A stretch of 64,000 bases of DNA from Desulfonatronospira thiodismutans ASO3-1 (GTDB lineage Bacteria; Desulfobacterota; Desulfovibrionia; Desulfovibrionales; Desulfonatronovibrionaceae). Of the stretch, positions 44,406 to 52,808 are shown one piece after another. The stretch is from the NCBI RefSeq assembly GCF_000174435.1, contig NZ_ACJN02000003.1, forward strand, positions 946,263 through 1,010,262, read 5' to 3'. The notes beneath the pieces are model-generated. The model saw nothing but the letters and a program-made list of their open reading frames with translations, ran no database searches and had not been told where the DNA came from. The position numbers and the translations under genes are program-made. Within the stretch, counting starts at the first letter, position 1. The number at the start of each line of letters is the position of its first letter.

Positions 44406-46490
44406 TTATGCCTTTTCCACCTTTACAAAATGTTCCTGCAGGGCCACTGCACCTCCGGCAGGATCCCAGATGTCCAGGCCGCCTTTCATGAGCCGGTGGT
44501 CGGCAACTCCCTTGTTTCTGGCCCTGGTTTCCGCCGGGACGTCACTTCCGAAGCCGTGGACCATGAATACCGCGTCCGGATGCATAAATTCCGTCACATA
44601 AGCCTTGATCTTGCCTGAATAACCGTTGGAGCCGCTGACCTTGACTAAGTCATTGTTGCTTATGCCCATTTCCGCGGCTTTTTTGTCGTTGATCCAGAGT
44701 TCGTTCTCGGGCATCTGCTCATGCAGGATTGGATTATTCTGGGTATGACCCTGGGTATGTACGCCGCAGCGACCGAAGGTGATCCTGAACCAGCCCTTCT
44801 TGGGAGCCTGTTTGTCCTCATACGGCTTAAGAGAAGGAATGCCTGCCTCTTCCCATTTGGGGGCGATTATTTCAATTTTTCCCGAGGCGGTCTTGAACTT
44901 GAACTGCTCCCTGGGAAAATAGATGGGCTTGTCAGTTAGAGATACCATGCCGGTGGCCTTGAAGTCCTCAGGTTTTACCCCGGTATCCGCAAGCTGGTAG
45001 CGCCAGATGTCTTCGATGGATTCAAAAGCCAGCTTATCCAGACCCATTTTCTGGGACAGGCCGCAGAGTATCTCCCAGTCGGCCCGGGTGTCGTACTTGG
45101 GCGGCAGTGCCCTGTGGCGCACAAAGAAATGCGGCTTAAGGCCGTTTTTAGCGGCTATGATGCTTTCGCGCTCCAGATATGGAGACAAGGGCAGGACCAC
45201 GTCGGAATTCCAGGCCGTGGCTGACCAGGAGAAAGTAACCGATACCATGAGGTCCAGGTTGTCCGTAATCTTCTTCAGGGCCTCGGGGTCGGGAAAGGCC
45301 ATGAATGGATCGTGCCGGTAAGCTATGTAGGCCTTTACCGGATATGGATCCTGCTTTTCTATGGCCTGAAAGCCCAAATGCAAAAGCCCTGGACCCGGAT
45401 CAAAATGTCCATACCTGGTGCCTACCCCGTCAGCCCGCTCATCTTCGGGCTTGGGATAAAGGGATGCCAGGGCCTTGAGGCCCTTGCTGCCGCAGTCCCC
45501 GGGTTTGGCCATGAAGGGCAGGCCGCCCTTGACCCCGATGCTGCCAAGCAATGCATTGATAATATATATGGTCCTGGAGACATAGAAAGAATCGGTATAT
45601 CTTGCGGTATTCCAGCCGGGATGCCAGACTACGGAAGGCATGGCCTTGACCAGGTCCACCACAAAGTCGCGGATCTCCCTGGCCTTGATGCCTGTCTTTT
45701 TCTCGGCCCATTCCGGAGTATAGTCCTGGACAAAATTGCGCAGCTGATCAAAATCCTGCACAAAGCTGTGCACATAGTCTGCATCATAAAGGTTCTTGTT
45801 GATGAGCTCGTTGATGACAGCCAGATTAAAGGCATAATCTGTTCCGGGCCTGATCATGAGAAAACGGTCCGCCTTGCCCGCGGTCTTGGTGGCCCGCACA
45901 TCTATGACCGTGACCTTGCAGCCGTTGTCCACGGCATCCAGAAGGTCGTTGACTTCTTTTACATTGATTGCTTCCAGGATATTGCGTGTTTGCAGCACAA
46001 CATGTTTTGCGTTTTTAAGATCATAAGCCACCCCCTTGCGGCCGTAACCCATGACCGACATGGCCGCGTGCTGCACATTGCGAGCGCAGGAAGCGTCGTG
46101 GTTGCTGTAGTTGGGCGAACCAAGACCGCGTACGAATGCCTGATGCAGATCACGGAAAGGCCCTCCCCGGTCTGACCACAATAAAGAGCGCCCGCCATGC
46201 TCCTGAATTATCCCCCCAAGCTTGTCCGCCACATAATCCAGTGCTTCATCCCAGGATGCCTTGCGCCACTGTCCTTCTCCGCGCTTGCCCGTACGGATCA
46301 GGGGGTGACGGATGCGGTCCGGATCGTTGATAAGCCCGGCACCTGCTCCGCCGCGGGCACACAGGGCGCCCTTGAGGGCAGAGTGGGGATTGCCCTGTAT
46401 GAACTTGAGCTGGTCCCCATGCACTTCCACTTCTATGGGGCACCTGACCGTACACATGCCGCATACACTGTAAACTTTGTTGTCAGTCAT
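44406..46490 (-). CDS. Molybdopterin oxidoreductase, PsrA/PhsA-like, no Tat signal
   Basis: This 694-aa protein belongs to the DMSO-reductase family, nearest in pattern to polysulfide/thiosulfate reductase catalytic subunits. The N-terminal [4Fe-4S] site is VCGMCTVRCPIEVEV with a fourth Cys in ALKGALCARGGAGAG. A Cys in NHDASCARNVQHAA is the likely Mo/W ligand. Further cofactor segments are VIDVRATKTAGKAD, HPGWNTARYTDSF and the C-terminal HTQGHTQNNPILHEQ. AGGAT precedes ATG 46490; the extension to 46640 is not a twin-arginine signal. The protein therefore looks cytoplasmic, unusual for PsrA/PhsA. It is divergent from a NuoI-like gene; substrate not proven. Confidence 0.85.
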   Translation of the reverse strand: MTDNKVYSVCGMCTVRCPIEVEVHGDQLKFIQGNPHSALKGALCARGGAGAGLINDPDRIRHPLIRTGKRGEGQWRKASWDEALDYVADKLGGIIQEHGGRSLLWSDRGGPFRDLHQAFVRGLGSPNYSNHDASCARNVQHAAMSVMGYGRKGVAYDLKNAKHVVLQTRNILEAINVKEVNDLLDAVDNGCKVTVIDVRATKTAGKADRFLMIRPGTDYAFNLAVINELINKNLYDADYVHSFVQDFDQLRNFVQDYTPEWAEKKTGIKAREIRDFVVDLVKAMPSVVWHPGWNTARYTDSFYVSRTIYIINALLGSIGVKGGLPFMAKPGDCGSKGLKALASLYPKPEDERADGVGTRYGHFDPGPGLLHLGFQAIEKQDPYPVKAYIAYRHDPFMAFPDPEALKKITDNLDLMVSVTFSWSATAWNSDVVLPLSPYLERESIIAAKNGLKPHFFVRHRALPPKYDTRADWEILCGLSQKMGLDKLAFESIEDIWRYQLADTGVKPEDFKATGMVSLTDKPIYFPREQFKFKTASGKIEIIAPKWEEAGIPSLKPYEDKQAPKKGWFRITFGRCGVHTQGHTQNNPILHEQMPENELWINDKKAAEMGISNNDLVKVSGSNGYSGKIKAYVTEFMHPDAVFMVHGFGSDVPAETRARNKGVADHRLMKGGLDIWDPAGGAVALQEHFVKVEKA

Positions 46491-46893
46491 ATTATCCTCC
46501 AAGCTTTTTATTGTCAGTAGCAAACACCAGGATTTATGACAAGCAAAAAAGTATTTCGAGAAAAAAAACACATTCTCTCCCATCCAGAACAGCACCAAAG
46601 CCTGATGACAGGTAAAACAACAGCTGATATGGATAAGCATATCCGTAAAAAATGATGTCTAAATAGATATTTTAAATTACAAAACTCATGTGATTATTCA
46701 GAACACGCAGCTTGTACTTTTCAGGACATGCAGACTTGCAAGAAAACTGTTTTACAAAGAAAATGTAATGAGTTATACTGCAAGAACAATATTCCTACAC
46801 AATAAGTATGTTTTTCCTCTGAGGGTACAGGAAGATACTGCATTACATCTGATGATGCACTGCCTTCTGGTACCGCCTGCTAACCTGACAACA
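46491..46893. other. Divergent region between oxidoreductase and NuoI-like genes
   Basis: About 400 AT-rich bases that probably carry divergent promoters. Open frame extends through 46690-46893 upstream of the NuoI-like start, but its translation has no resemblance to the NuoI family and looks non-coding. No operator could be identified. Confidence 0.45.
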
Positions 46894-47523
46894 ATGATGG
46901 AAGCCATGTTTTTCAGCACTATCAGAAAAACTATCAAAGGACTGTGGAGCCTGGGCGTAGGACTCAAGGTCACGTCTGTCAATTTTTTCCGTCCTCCCGT
47001 TACTGTTCATTATCCGCGGCAGGTTGTACCTTCCCTGGAAGGATACCGAGGCCATGTGGAACTGGTTCCATCCGCGGAAGACCCGGGGGCCTCCAGATGC
47101 ATCGGCTGCGGTGCATGCGTCAGAATCTGCCCCGGGGCCTGCATTTCCATCAAGGTCTCTCACAAAAGACCTCACCTTGCTCCAAAAAAGACCGGCAAGC
47201 CTCCTGACCATGACCAGGGGCATTTTCTCATTCCCATGCCCAAAGCCAGGGCCCTGCCGGGGATTGCCAGGCGCAGCCCCACATCTTTCAAGCTGAACTA
47301 CAACTACTGCAGCCTGTGCGGTCTGTGTGTGGAGACCTGTCCAGCCGGGGCACTGGCCTTCTCCAGCAACATCTATCTTGCCGGATACACCCGCAACGAA
47401 TTCAAATACGACCTGCTGGCCAGGCTCGAGTACAGGGCCAGGGATAAAAGCAGGCCGGCTGAAGGAAGCAGAGTTCAGGACAATGGCCGTGATAACCATT
47501 CAGGGGGTCTTCGGTGTTTATAA
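46894..47523 (+). CDS. NuoI-like two-[4Fe-4S] protein with C terminus altered by insertion
   Basis: This 209-aa protein resembles NADH-quinone oxidoreductase subunit I. It has the N-terminal TIKGLWSLGVGLKVTSVNFF and FRPPVTVHYPRQ segments, and two ferredoxin motifs, CIGCGACVRICPGACI and CSLCGLCVETCPAGAL. It stands alone, without other complex I genes, and may shuttle electrons to the divergent molybdopterin enzyme. The open frame starts at 46690, but ATG 46894 (or the next codon) matches NuoI N termini; there is no clear ribosome site. The final codons are encoded by the mobile element at 47492; with the element removed the protein would end DNGRE. Confidence 0.7.
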   Translation: MMEAMFFSTIRKTIKGLWSLGVGLKVTSVNFFRPPVTVHYPRQVVPSLEGYRGHVELVPSAEDPGASRCIGCGACVRICPGACISIKVSHKRPHLAPKKTGKPPDHDQGHFLIPMPKARALPGIARRSPTSFKLNYNYCSLCGLCVETCPAGALAFSSNIYLAGYTRNEFKYDLLARLEYRARDKSRPAEGSRVQDNGRDNHSGGLRCL

Positions 47524-47667
47524 CTGGCACTAGGCCGGGGACTGTCCCCGCTAAGTACTAACTGTGCAGATTCACAAAACTTCGCGTCTGTAATTTTGGT
47601 ATTTGTGCGGGAAAGGTGTCGCGGGGACTGTCCCCGGGCCGGTTTAGGCATCCCCCTGAATGGTTAC
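47492..47667 (+). mobile_element. GTAA-ended MITE, copy G (176 bp), in the 3' end of the NuoI-like gene
   Basis: The left end ATAACCATTCAGGGGG (one substitution) and right end CCCCCTGAATGGTTAC enclose GGGGACTGTCCCCGC arms and the same core as copies B and F. Flanks 47484-47491 and 47668-47675 are both TGGCCGTG, an exact 8-bp duplication. The insertion is inside the gene and supplies its present stop codon. Confidence 0.92.
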
Positions 47668-48162
47668 TGGCCGTGAATAAAGGCAATGGTAGACATAATT
47701 CATGTGAACATGATCATTAATTACCTGACACAGGATAAATCAGACACACTCCAGGAAGACATGCAAAAAATAAAAATACAGTTATACAAGATAATTGCAA
47801 AAAAATCTCCAAAAAAAGATTGTTATTTTCAGCACACTGTTGCCATGTGCAAGCATCTGAACCTATCAGTGACACGAGAATGTTAAAAGCTATTTAACAT
47901 TAAATCCGGATAAAAAGATATGCATTTTCAAAAATACGCAACAGCTTTTACCAGACCCTGCAGGAAGCTTCAAACTCAATCTCAACCTTAATTATTTCAC
48001 TTATGTTGCTATCAGTTTGTCATTTTATACGTACACCACAGTCTACCCCCCTCCCTGGTTAAGGAGAGGCCGGGGTGGTTCGTTATAAAAGCGCTTACAG
48101 GCGGGCATCCGGGATGCTTAAAGATACAATTTCAATCAGGCCATACTTAAGGAGGTCAAGAC
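47668..48162. other. Gene-poor stretch before the PsrB-like ferredoxin
   Basis: Nearly 500 AT-rich bases. An open frame at 47686-47886 would encode 66 Lys-rich residues with no recognised family, and I do not call it a gene. The downstream end holds a GC-rich inverted segment near 48045-48080 and TAAGGAGG before the ATG at 48163. Confidence 0.5.
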
Positions 48163-48678
48163 ATGAGCAGCTATCTCATCAAGATCAACGGTAAAAGGTG
48201 CATCAGCTGCAAAGCCTGCGAAGTGCACTGCAAAGCCAAAAACAGGGTTCCCGAGGGAGCCAGGCTGGGCCAGCTGGTGACCATCGGCCCGGTCAAGAGA
48301 AAGGAAAAGCCCAGGTATCTGAATCTTTTTCTGCCCTGTTTTCACTGTGAAACCCCCTGGTGCGTGCATGCCTGCCCCACAGGTGCTTTGTACAAGCGGG
48401 ACAAGGACGGCATAGTCATGGTCCAGGAGGAACTTTGCGTGGGCTGCAAGGCCTGCATAATGTCCTGTCCCTGGGATATTCCGCAGTGGGACGAGACCAA
48501 TGGGCGAATCATGAAGTGCGACTACTGCAGCGACCGCATAGACCGGGGAGAGAAACCGGCCTGTGTTACAGCCTGTACTGCCCACGCCCTGAGCTTCATT
48601 GATCCCAACCAGGCTTCGGCCAGAACCAGGGAGAGCTTTGCAAGTCGTGTTCTGTTATCCAGACAGGACAAAAAATAA
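48163..48678 (+). CDS. Four-[4Fe-4S] ferredoxin subunit, PsrB/DmsB-like
   Basis: This 171-aa protein carries sixteen cysteines in the four-cluster pattern of PsrB/PhsB/DmsB electron-transfer subunits: CISCKACEVHC, CFHCETPWCVHAC, CVGCKACIMSCPWDIPQW and CDYCSDRI plus PACVTAC. It should pass electrons between a molybdopterin catalytic subunit and a membrane or soluble partner. No signal peptide is present, which agrees with the cytoplasmic look of the nearby oxidoreductase. TAAGGAGG precedes ATG 48163. It heads a rightward run with a TauE/SafE permease 35 bases downstream. No PsrC-like membrane anchor is present. Confidence 0.88.
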   Translation: MSSYLIKINGKRCISCKACEVHCKAKNRVPEGARLGQLVTIGPVKRKEKPRYLNLFLPCFHCETPWCVHACPTGALYKRDKDGIVMVQEELCVGCKACIMSCPWDIPQWDETNGRIMKCDYCSDRIDRGEKPACVTACTAHALSFIDPNQASARTRESFASRVLLSRQDKK

Positions 48679-48712
48679 GTATTTTCCAATCTATTACTTT
48701 TAGGAGGGACCC

Positions 48713-49900
48713 ATGCACAAAAAATTTTTCCTTGCCTGCCTTTTTTCACTGGCCCTGTTTCTGGCTCTGCAGGGCATGGCTTTTGCGGATGTAGATGTTG
48801 AGGAAATCATCGAAGATCCTCATCTCCTGGAAGAAGCCATCCAGAGTGCCCACGAATCAGGACATCTGGACAAAGACGACCCGGAAGGGTATCTGGGCAT
48901 ACCCGGTGCGCCGCAGATCAATCTGTTTATCGCCTTTATCTGGGCCATCGTGGTTGGCTGGATTTTTTCCACAGTCGGAGCTTTTGGCGGAATTGCCGCA
49001 GGCATAGGTCACATATCCATCTATGGACTGGGGGCCTATGCAGACAAGTTCGAAGGTAAATCTGCAGCCATAAATACCGCTGTTACAGACTCCATCCGGG
49101 TATCCAACCAGTTTATGGTGGGCTTCAGCGCCCTGGTCTCCACCCTCAACTACTGGAAGCTGGGCCGGCTGGTTATTCCGGTGGGCATTGCCCTGGCCAT
49201 AGGCTCCATCCTGGGCAGCTATCTGGTGCCCACCCTGACCGCCGGGCGTATCTCCTTCGAAGACTACATCTCTCTCTTCGGCATCTTTGTTCTGGCCCTG
49301 GGCTGCTGGATGTTCTACCAGACCACCCCCAGGGGACAGAAAAGCAAGAAAAAGGCCAAAGAAGCAGCCCAGGCCTTTGAAGAAACCATGAAACGCAAGA
49401 GAAGCGGCGAAGCCATTGACACTTCCGAGCTCGGGGTGAAAATGACCTCCTTTAACCCCAAAAAGATCAGTTTTGCCTTTTATGGGGTGGAATTCTCTTT
49501 TAACCCCCTGTTCCCCATACTGGGCGGCTTTGTCATCGCAGCCATTGCCGCATTTCTGGGTGTGGGCGGTGGCTTCATGCTGGTGCCCTTTATCACTGCC
49601 GTGGCCGGACTGCCCATGTACCTGGCCGCAGGGACTTCGGCCCTGGCCGTGCTCGTGGGCATGATCACCGCTATCCTGAGCTACCTGGCTGCAGGCGTGC
49701 TGGTTCACTGGTCTCTTATCGGGACTCAGCTGGTGGGCATATTCATCGGCTCCATGATAGGACCGCGCACTTCGCAGTATATTCCGGAAAAGGTCCTCAC
49801 CAGGATATTCATCGTCCTGGCCTTTTACGTGGGCATCAACTACATCATCATGGGCATCACCGGCACCCAGATCCATGAATTCCTGGCCGGTGCCGGCTGA
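48713..49900 (+). CDS. TauE/SafE-family permease
   Basis: This 395-aa membrane protein starts with a hydrophobic leader (MHKKFFLACLFSLALFLALQ...AFADVDVEE), likely a signal peptide, followed by an acidic periplasmic stretch of about 45 residues, then eight or so transmembrane segments in two halves. The glycine-rich AAIAAFLGVGGGFMLVPFI and family-type LGSYLVPTLTAGRI are TauE/SafE signatures. Members export sulfite, sulfoacetate and related anions. A long cytoplasmic Lys-rich loop (about residues 205-250) divides the halves. AGGAGG precedes the start. Position after a PsrB-like ferredoxin suggests export of a sulfur oxyanion. Confidence 0.88.
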   Translation: MHKKFFLACLFSLALFLALQGMAFADVDVEEIIEDPHLLEEAIQSAHESGHLDKDDPEGYLGIPGAPQINLFIAFIWAIVVGWIFSTVGAFGGIAAGIGHISIYGLGAYADKFEGKSAAINTAVTDSIRVSNQFMVGFSALVSTLNYWKLGRLVIPVGIALAIGSILGSYLVPTLTAGRISFEDYISLFGIFVLALGCWMFYQTTPRGQKSKKKAKEAAQAFEETMKRKRSGEAIDTSELGVKMTSFNPKKISFAFYGVEFSFNPLFPILGGFVIAAIAAFLGVGGGFMLVPFITAVAGLPMYLAAGTSALAVLVGMITAILSYLAAGVLVHWSLIGTQLVGIFIGSMIGPRTSQYIPEKVLTRIFIVLAFYVGINYIIMGITGTQIHEFLAGAG

Positions 49901-49944
49901 TTGACCAGGCCCTAAACCTGCAGTCTAAAGTGACTTGACAATCC

Positions 49945-49975
49945 AGGGCGGCTTTAACCGGGTTAAAGCCGCCCT
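49945..49975 (+). terminator. Perfect 15-bp-arm hairpin, probable terminator or attenuator
   Basis: AGGGCGGCTTTAACC (49945-49959) and its exact inverse (49961-49975) form a strong hairpin followed by gcttgcTTTTTG. It lies 45 bases after the permease stop and about 50 bases before the next start, so it may end or reduce transcription into the downstream genes. Confidence 0.7.
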
Positions 49976-50027
49976 GCTTGCTTTTTGCCGCTGCTTCTGC
50001 GATAGTTTTTCAAACAACGGATACCTT

Positions 50028-50654
50028 ATGAACTGGTGGGATCACTTGATAATCATGCTGGACCTGGTGCTCATCGCCCCCTACAGGTGGTTTGAAAACC
50101 CGGTCAACGGCTTCTTCTTCGGCACTTTTGTCCTCTGCCTTTGGTGTGTGTTCGCCGGGGAAATAACTTTCCGCATCGGATCCTGGATCAACCGCAACCA
50201 TATCCGACGGTTCCGGTCCAACATGGTCAGAATGCACAACCTCTCGGTCAAGGCGCTTCTGCTCAAGGACAAGGAAAACTACCGGGCTTGCAACAAGGAA
50301 GCCAACGAGGCCTTTGGCAAATACTTCTTCAATATGCTCACCATGGGGGCAGCCGTTCTATGGCCGGTCCCCTTTGCCCTGGGCTGGATGAATACCCGGT
50401 TCGGCCACATCGAGTTTGCACTGCTTTTCCCTCTGCCTGTTCTGGGCCAGAGCGTGGGCTTTGCCGCGGTTCTCATCCCCATGTATATCCTGTGCCGCAT
50501 ATTCTGGGCGCAAATCAAAAAGAAAATGCCGGATACACCGGCTGAGCCCGGTCTAAAGCCCGGTGAAACAGGGCAGGAAGAAATGATAAGTATGCACGAA
50601 GTGGAAAAAGAGGGCAGGATACCCGAAAGATTCTGGGACAGCAGCAAATCATAA
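50028..50654 (+). CDS. Membrane protein of unknown function
   Basis: This 208-aa protein has three or four hydrophobic segments: about residues 7-19, 24-43 (FFFGTFVLCLWCVFAGEITF), 103-120 (FFNMLTMGAAVLWPVPFALG) and 133-160 (LLFPLPVLGQSVGFAAVLIP). Between the second and third is a charged region, INRNHIRRFRSNMVRMHNLS, ending in a short segment like a helical hairpin. The C-terminal tail is acidic and Pro-rich. No family was recognised with certainty. ATG 50028 was chosen because the open frame upstream (to 49935) is encoded by the terminator hairpin. It lies between the TauE-like and FmdE-fusion genes. Confidence 0.65.
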   Translation: MNWWDHLIIMLDLVLIAPYRWFENPVNGFFFGTFVLCLWCVFAGEITFRIGSWINRNHIRRFRSNMVRMHNLSVKALLLKDKENYRACNKEANEAFGKYFFNMLTMGAAVLWPVPFALGWMNTRFGHIEFALLFPLPVLGQSVGFAAVLIPMYILCRIFWAQIKKKMPDTPAEPGLKPGETGQEEMISMHEVEKEGRIPERFWDSSKS

Positions 50655-50689
50655 ACAGCAAATCAATAGTTACAACAGGGGAGACAAGA

Positions 50690-52306
50690 ATGCGTATCGG
50701 CGGTTATGAGTTCGAAGAATTTCTGGAGGTGGTTCGAAATTTTCACGGCAGCCCGGCCCCGGGTATAATAGTAGGCGGGATCATGGTGGATATGGCCAGG
50801 GATGCCCTGCCCCCGGACACCATCTTTGACGCCGTGGTGGAAACCCCCAAGTGCCTGCCCGATGCGGTTCAGCTCCTGACTTTATGCACAGTGGGCAACA
50901 GCTGGCTGAAAATAGTCAACCTGGGACGCTACGCCCTGACCTTCTACGACAAGTATACAGGACAGGGGGTGCGGGTATTCGTGGATCCTGTAAAACTTGA
51001 GAAATGGGACGAAATAAAAGGCTGGATTCTGAAACTCAAGCCCAAACAGGAACAGGATTTTGAACGGCTCATGCATCAGATAAGAACTGCCGGCCGGGAC
51101 ATACTTACCGCCAGGCCCATGCAGGTGGACATGGATCAGCTTACCCGCAAAAAAATGTCCAGCATTGCAGTCTGCCCCATATGCAATGAGCCATATCCTG
51201 CAGATGACGGCGCGGCCTGCAGGGGATGCCACGGGGACAGCCCCTATATATCAGAAGGCGAGGATATGCAGGAGCCGGAACTGGAGCAGGTGTCCGTACA
51301 TGAGGCCGTGGGGCAGAAGGCCGCGCACGATATGACCGGCATAGAGCCCGGCAAATCCAAGGGCGTGGTCATCAAACGCGGACAGGAAATAAATTTCTCT
51401 GATATCTGCCGCCTGCAGCAGATCGGCAGGCAGAACCTCTACACCGAAGCTGCGCCCAGCGATAAGGACTGGGTACATGAGGACGAGGCAGCCGAAAGTT
51501 TTGCCCGGGCCATGGCCGGTGAAGGAGTGGAGCTTGGCCTGCCTCCCAGAGAAGGCCGGGTCAATCTCAAGGCGGGCCGGGACGGCCTGCTTGTGGCCCA
51601 GAAAGACAATCTTCTGGCTTTCAACCTGGTGCCCCAGGTCATGTGCGCCAGCCGTCAGAGCTATATGCTGGTGAAAAAAGGTTCTGTCATCGCAGGTACC
51701 AGGGCCATACCCCTGTACCTTCCCAGATCTAACTTCAATAAGGCCATGCAGGTACTGAACCAGGGGCCGCTTTTCAAAGTCCTGCCGCTTATGCAAAAAA
51801 AGGTGGGGCTGCTCATCACCGGGACAGAGGTTTTCGAGGGTATTATCCAGGACCGCTTCGAGCCCATCATAAAGGACAAGGTGCAAAAACTTGGCTCGGA
51901 GGTAAACAGGTCTATAATCTGCCCAGATGACAAAGAAGAGATAAAATCCTGCCTTACCCGGCTTCTGGATTCCGGCTGCGATATGATCATAACCACGGCC
52001 GGACTTTCTGTTGACCCTGACGATGTCACCCGCAAAGCCATTCAGGAGGCAGGGGCCAGTGAAATGCTCTACGGAGCCCCCATCCTGCCCGGAGCCATGA
52101 CCATGCTCTGCTGGATTGATTCTGTACCGGTCATTGGAGTGCCGGCCTGTGCACTTTATTTCAAGACCACCAGCTTTGATCTGCTGCTGCCGAGGCTTCT
52201 GGCCGGCTTAAAAATAACCCGTCTGGACCTGGCCCAGATGGCGGACGGATCCCTGTGCCTGGCCTGCAAGTCCTGCACATATCCCAAGTGTCCCTTTGGG
52301 AAGTAG
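50690..52306 (+). CDS. FmdE-domain / molybdopterin-binding (MoCF) fusion protein
   Basis: This 538-aa protein joins an N-terminal FmdE domain (about residues 5-150: FHGSPAPGIIVGGIMVDMA, TLCTVGNSWLKIVNLGRYAL), a four-Cys zinc-ribbon-like site (CPICNEPYPADDGAACRGC), a MoeA-like middle (about 220-350) and a MoCF molybdopterin-binding domain (about 365-500: KKVGLLITGTEVFEGIIQDR, DMIITTAGLSVDPDDVTRKA, LPGAMTMLCWIDSVPVIGVP). It ends in a second Cys cluster (CLACKSCTYPKCPFGK). FmdE accompanies tungsten/molybdenum formylmethanofuran dehydrogenases and formate dehydrogenases; the fusion may deliver or mature a molybdopterin cofactor, perhaps for the nearby oxidoreductase. Confidence 0.8.
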   Translation: MRIGGYEFEEFLEVVRNFHGSPAPGIIVGGIMVDMARDALPPDTIFDAVVETPKCLPDAVQLLTLCTVGNSWLKIVNLGRYALTFYDKYTGQGVRVFVDPVKLEKWDEIKGWILKLKPKQEQDFERLMHQIRTAGRDILTARPMQVDMDQLTRKKMSSIAVCPICNEPYPADDGAACRGCHGDSPYISEGEDMQEPELEQVSVHEAVGQKAAHDMTGIEPGKSKGVVIKRGQEINFSDICRLQQIGRQNLYTEAAPSDKDWVHEDEAAESFARAMAGEGVELGLPPREGRVNLKAGRDGLLVAQKDNLLAFNLVPQVMCASRQSYMLVKKGSVIAGTRAIPLYLPRSNFNKAMQVLNQGPLFKVLPLMQKKVGLLITGTEVFEGIIQDRFEPIIKDKVQKLGSEVNRSIICPDDKEEIKSCLTRLLDSGCDMIITTAGLSVDPDDVTRKAIQEAGASEMLYGAPILPGAMTMLCWIDSVPVIGVPACALYFKTTSFDLLLPRLLAGLKITRLDLAQMADGSLCLACKSCTYPKCPFGK

Positions 52307-52413
52307 TTGTTGCCTGTTGATAGTTAATGGTTAATAGTTATTTGTTATCCGGAAGTGCAGTCTTCAACCTGCCTTCATCTTACCTCATACCTAATAACAG
52401 ATAACTGGGCTGG

Positions 52414-52562
52414 TATCTGTTTAGCGCTTTGCATGTGGCATGGGGACTGGCTCTTCCGGGACCCACTTGTCCCAAAAAATGAGATATTTTAAGCACAAAA
52501 TGATGCTCAAGTGGGTCCCGGAGTGCCTGTCCCCTGCTTTCCTTAAAAGCGCTAAACAGATA
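52414..52562. mobile_element. Palindromic element with TATCTGTTTAGCGCTTT ends
   Basis: A perfect 17-bp outer inverted repeat TATCTGTTTAGCGCTTT (52414-52430, 52546-52562) encloses an inner inverted repeat with GGGGACTGGC...CCGGGACCCACTTG arms (52442-52469 and 52508-52534, imperfect). A 17-bp direct repeat AACAGATAACTGGGCTG occurs at 52396-52412 and 52555-52571, overlapping the right end. Inner arms resemble those at 28318 and 32374. Confidence 0.6.
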
Positions 52563-52698
52563 ACTGGGCTGCAGGCACATTCCGCGTTAGTGGTTTATTC
52601 CTGAAATCCTGTCAGAAAAAACAAGAAACTTAGACAGGATTAACAGGATTGACAGGATAAGCAATCAGCGGCCGGAAGCCGCAGATTACATTAGCCAT

Positions 52699-52808
52699 CC
52701 GGCACTCACTTTCTTCCGGCATTCATGAGTACCGGACAGTACTCAGTAAAGCTTCCGGCCCATAGGGTCTACGCCCCGGTGGGATTACTCCTAAAAAGTG
52801 AGTGCCGG
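52699..52808. repeat. Inverted repeat CCGGCACTCACTTT
   Basis: Arms at 52699-52712 and 52795-52808 are exact inverse copies. The same GCACTCACTT core occurs at 35275/35326. The intervening 82 bases contain two more short CCGG-rich repeats. Confidence 0.7.

Noticed and set aside
46690-46893. N-terminal extension of the NuoI-like protein
   Set aside because: Translated residues show no resemblance to NuoI and look non-coding; the family start fits ATG 46894 or the next ATG.
47686-47886. Open frame for a 66-aa Lys-rich product
   Set aside because: No family, no ribosome binding site of note, composition like the surrounding AT-rich spacer. It begins 18 bases after the element at 47492-47667.
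52633-52660. ACAGGATTA tandem tract as a CRISPR or origin iteron
   Set aside because: Only three imperfect units, very short, with no replication gene near. Similar motifs are widespread as low-complexity sequence.
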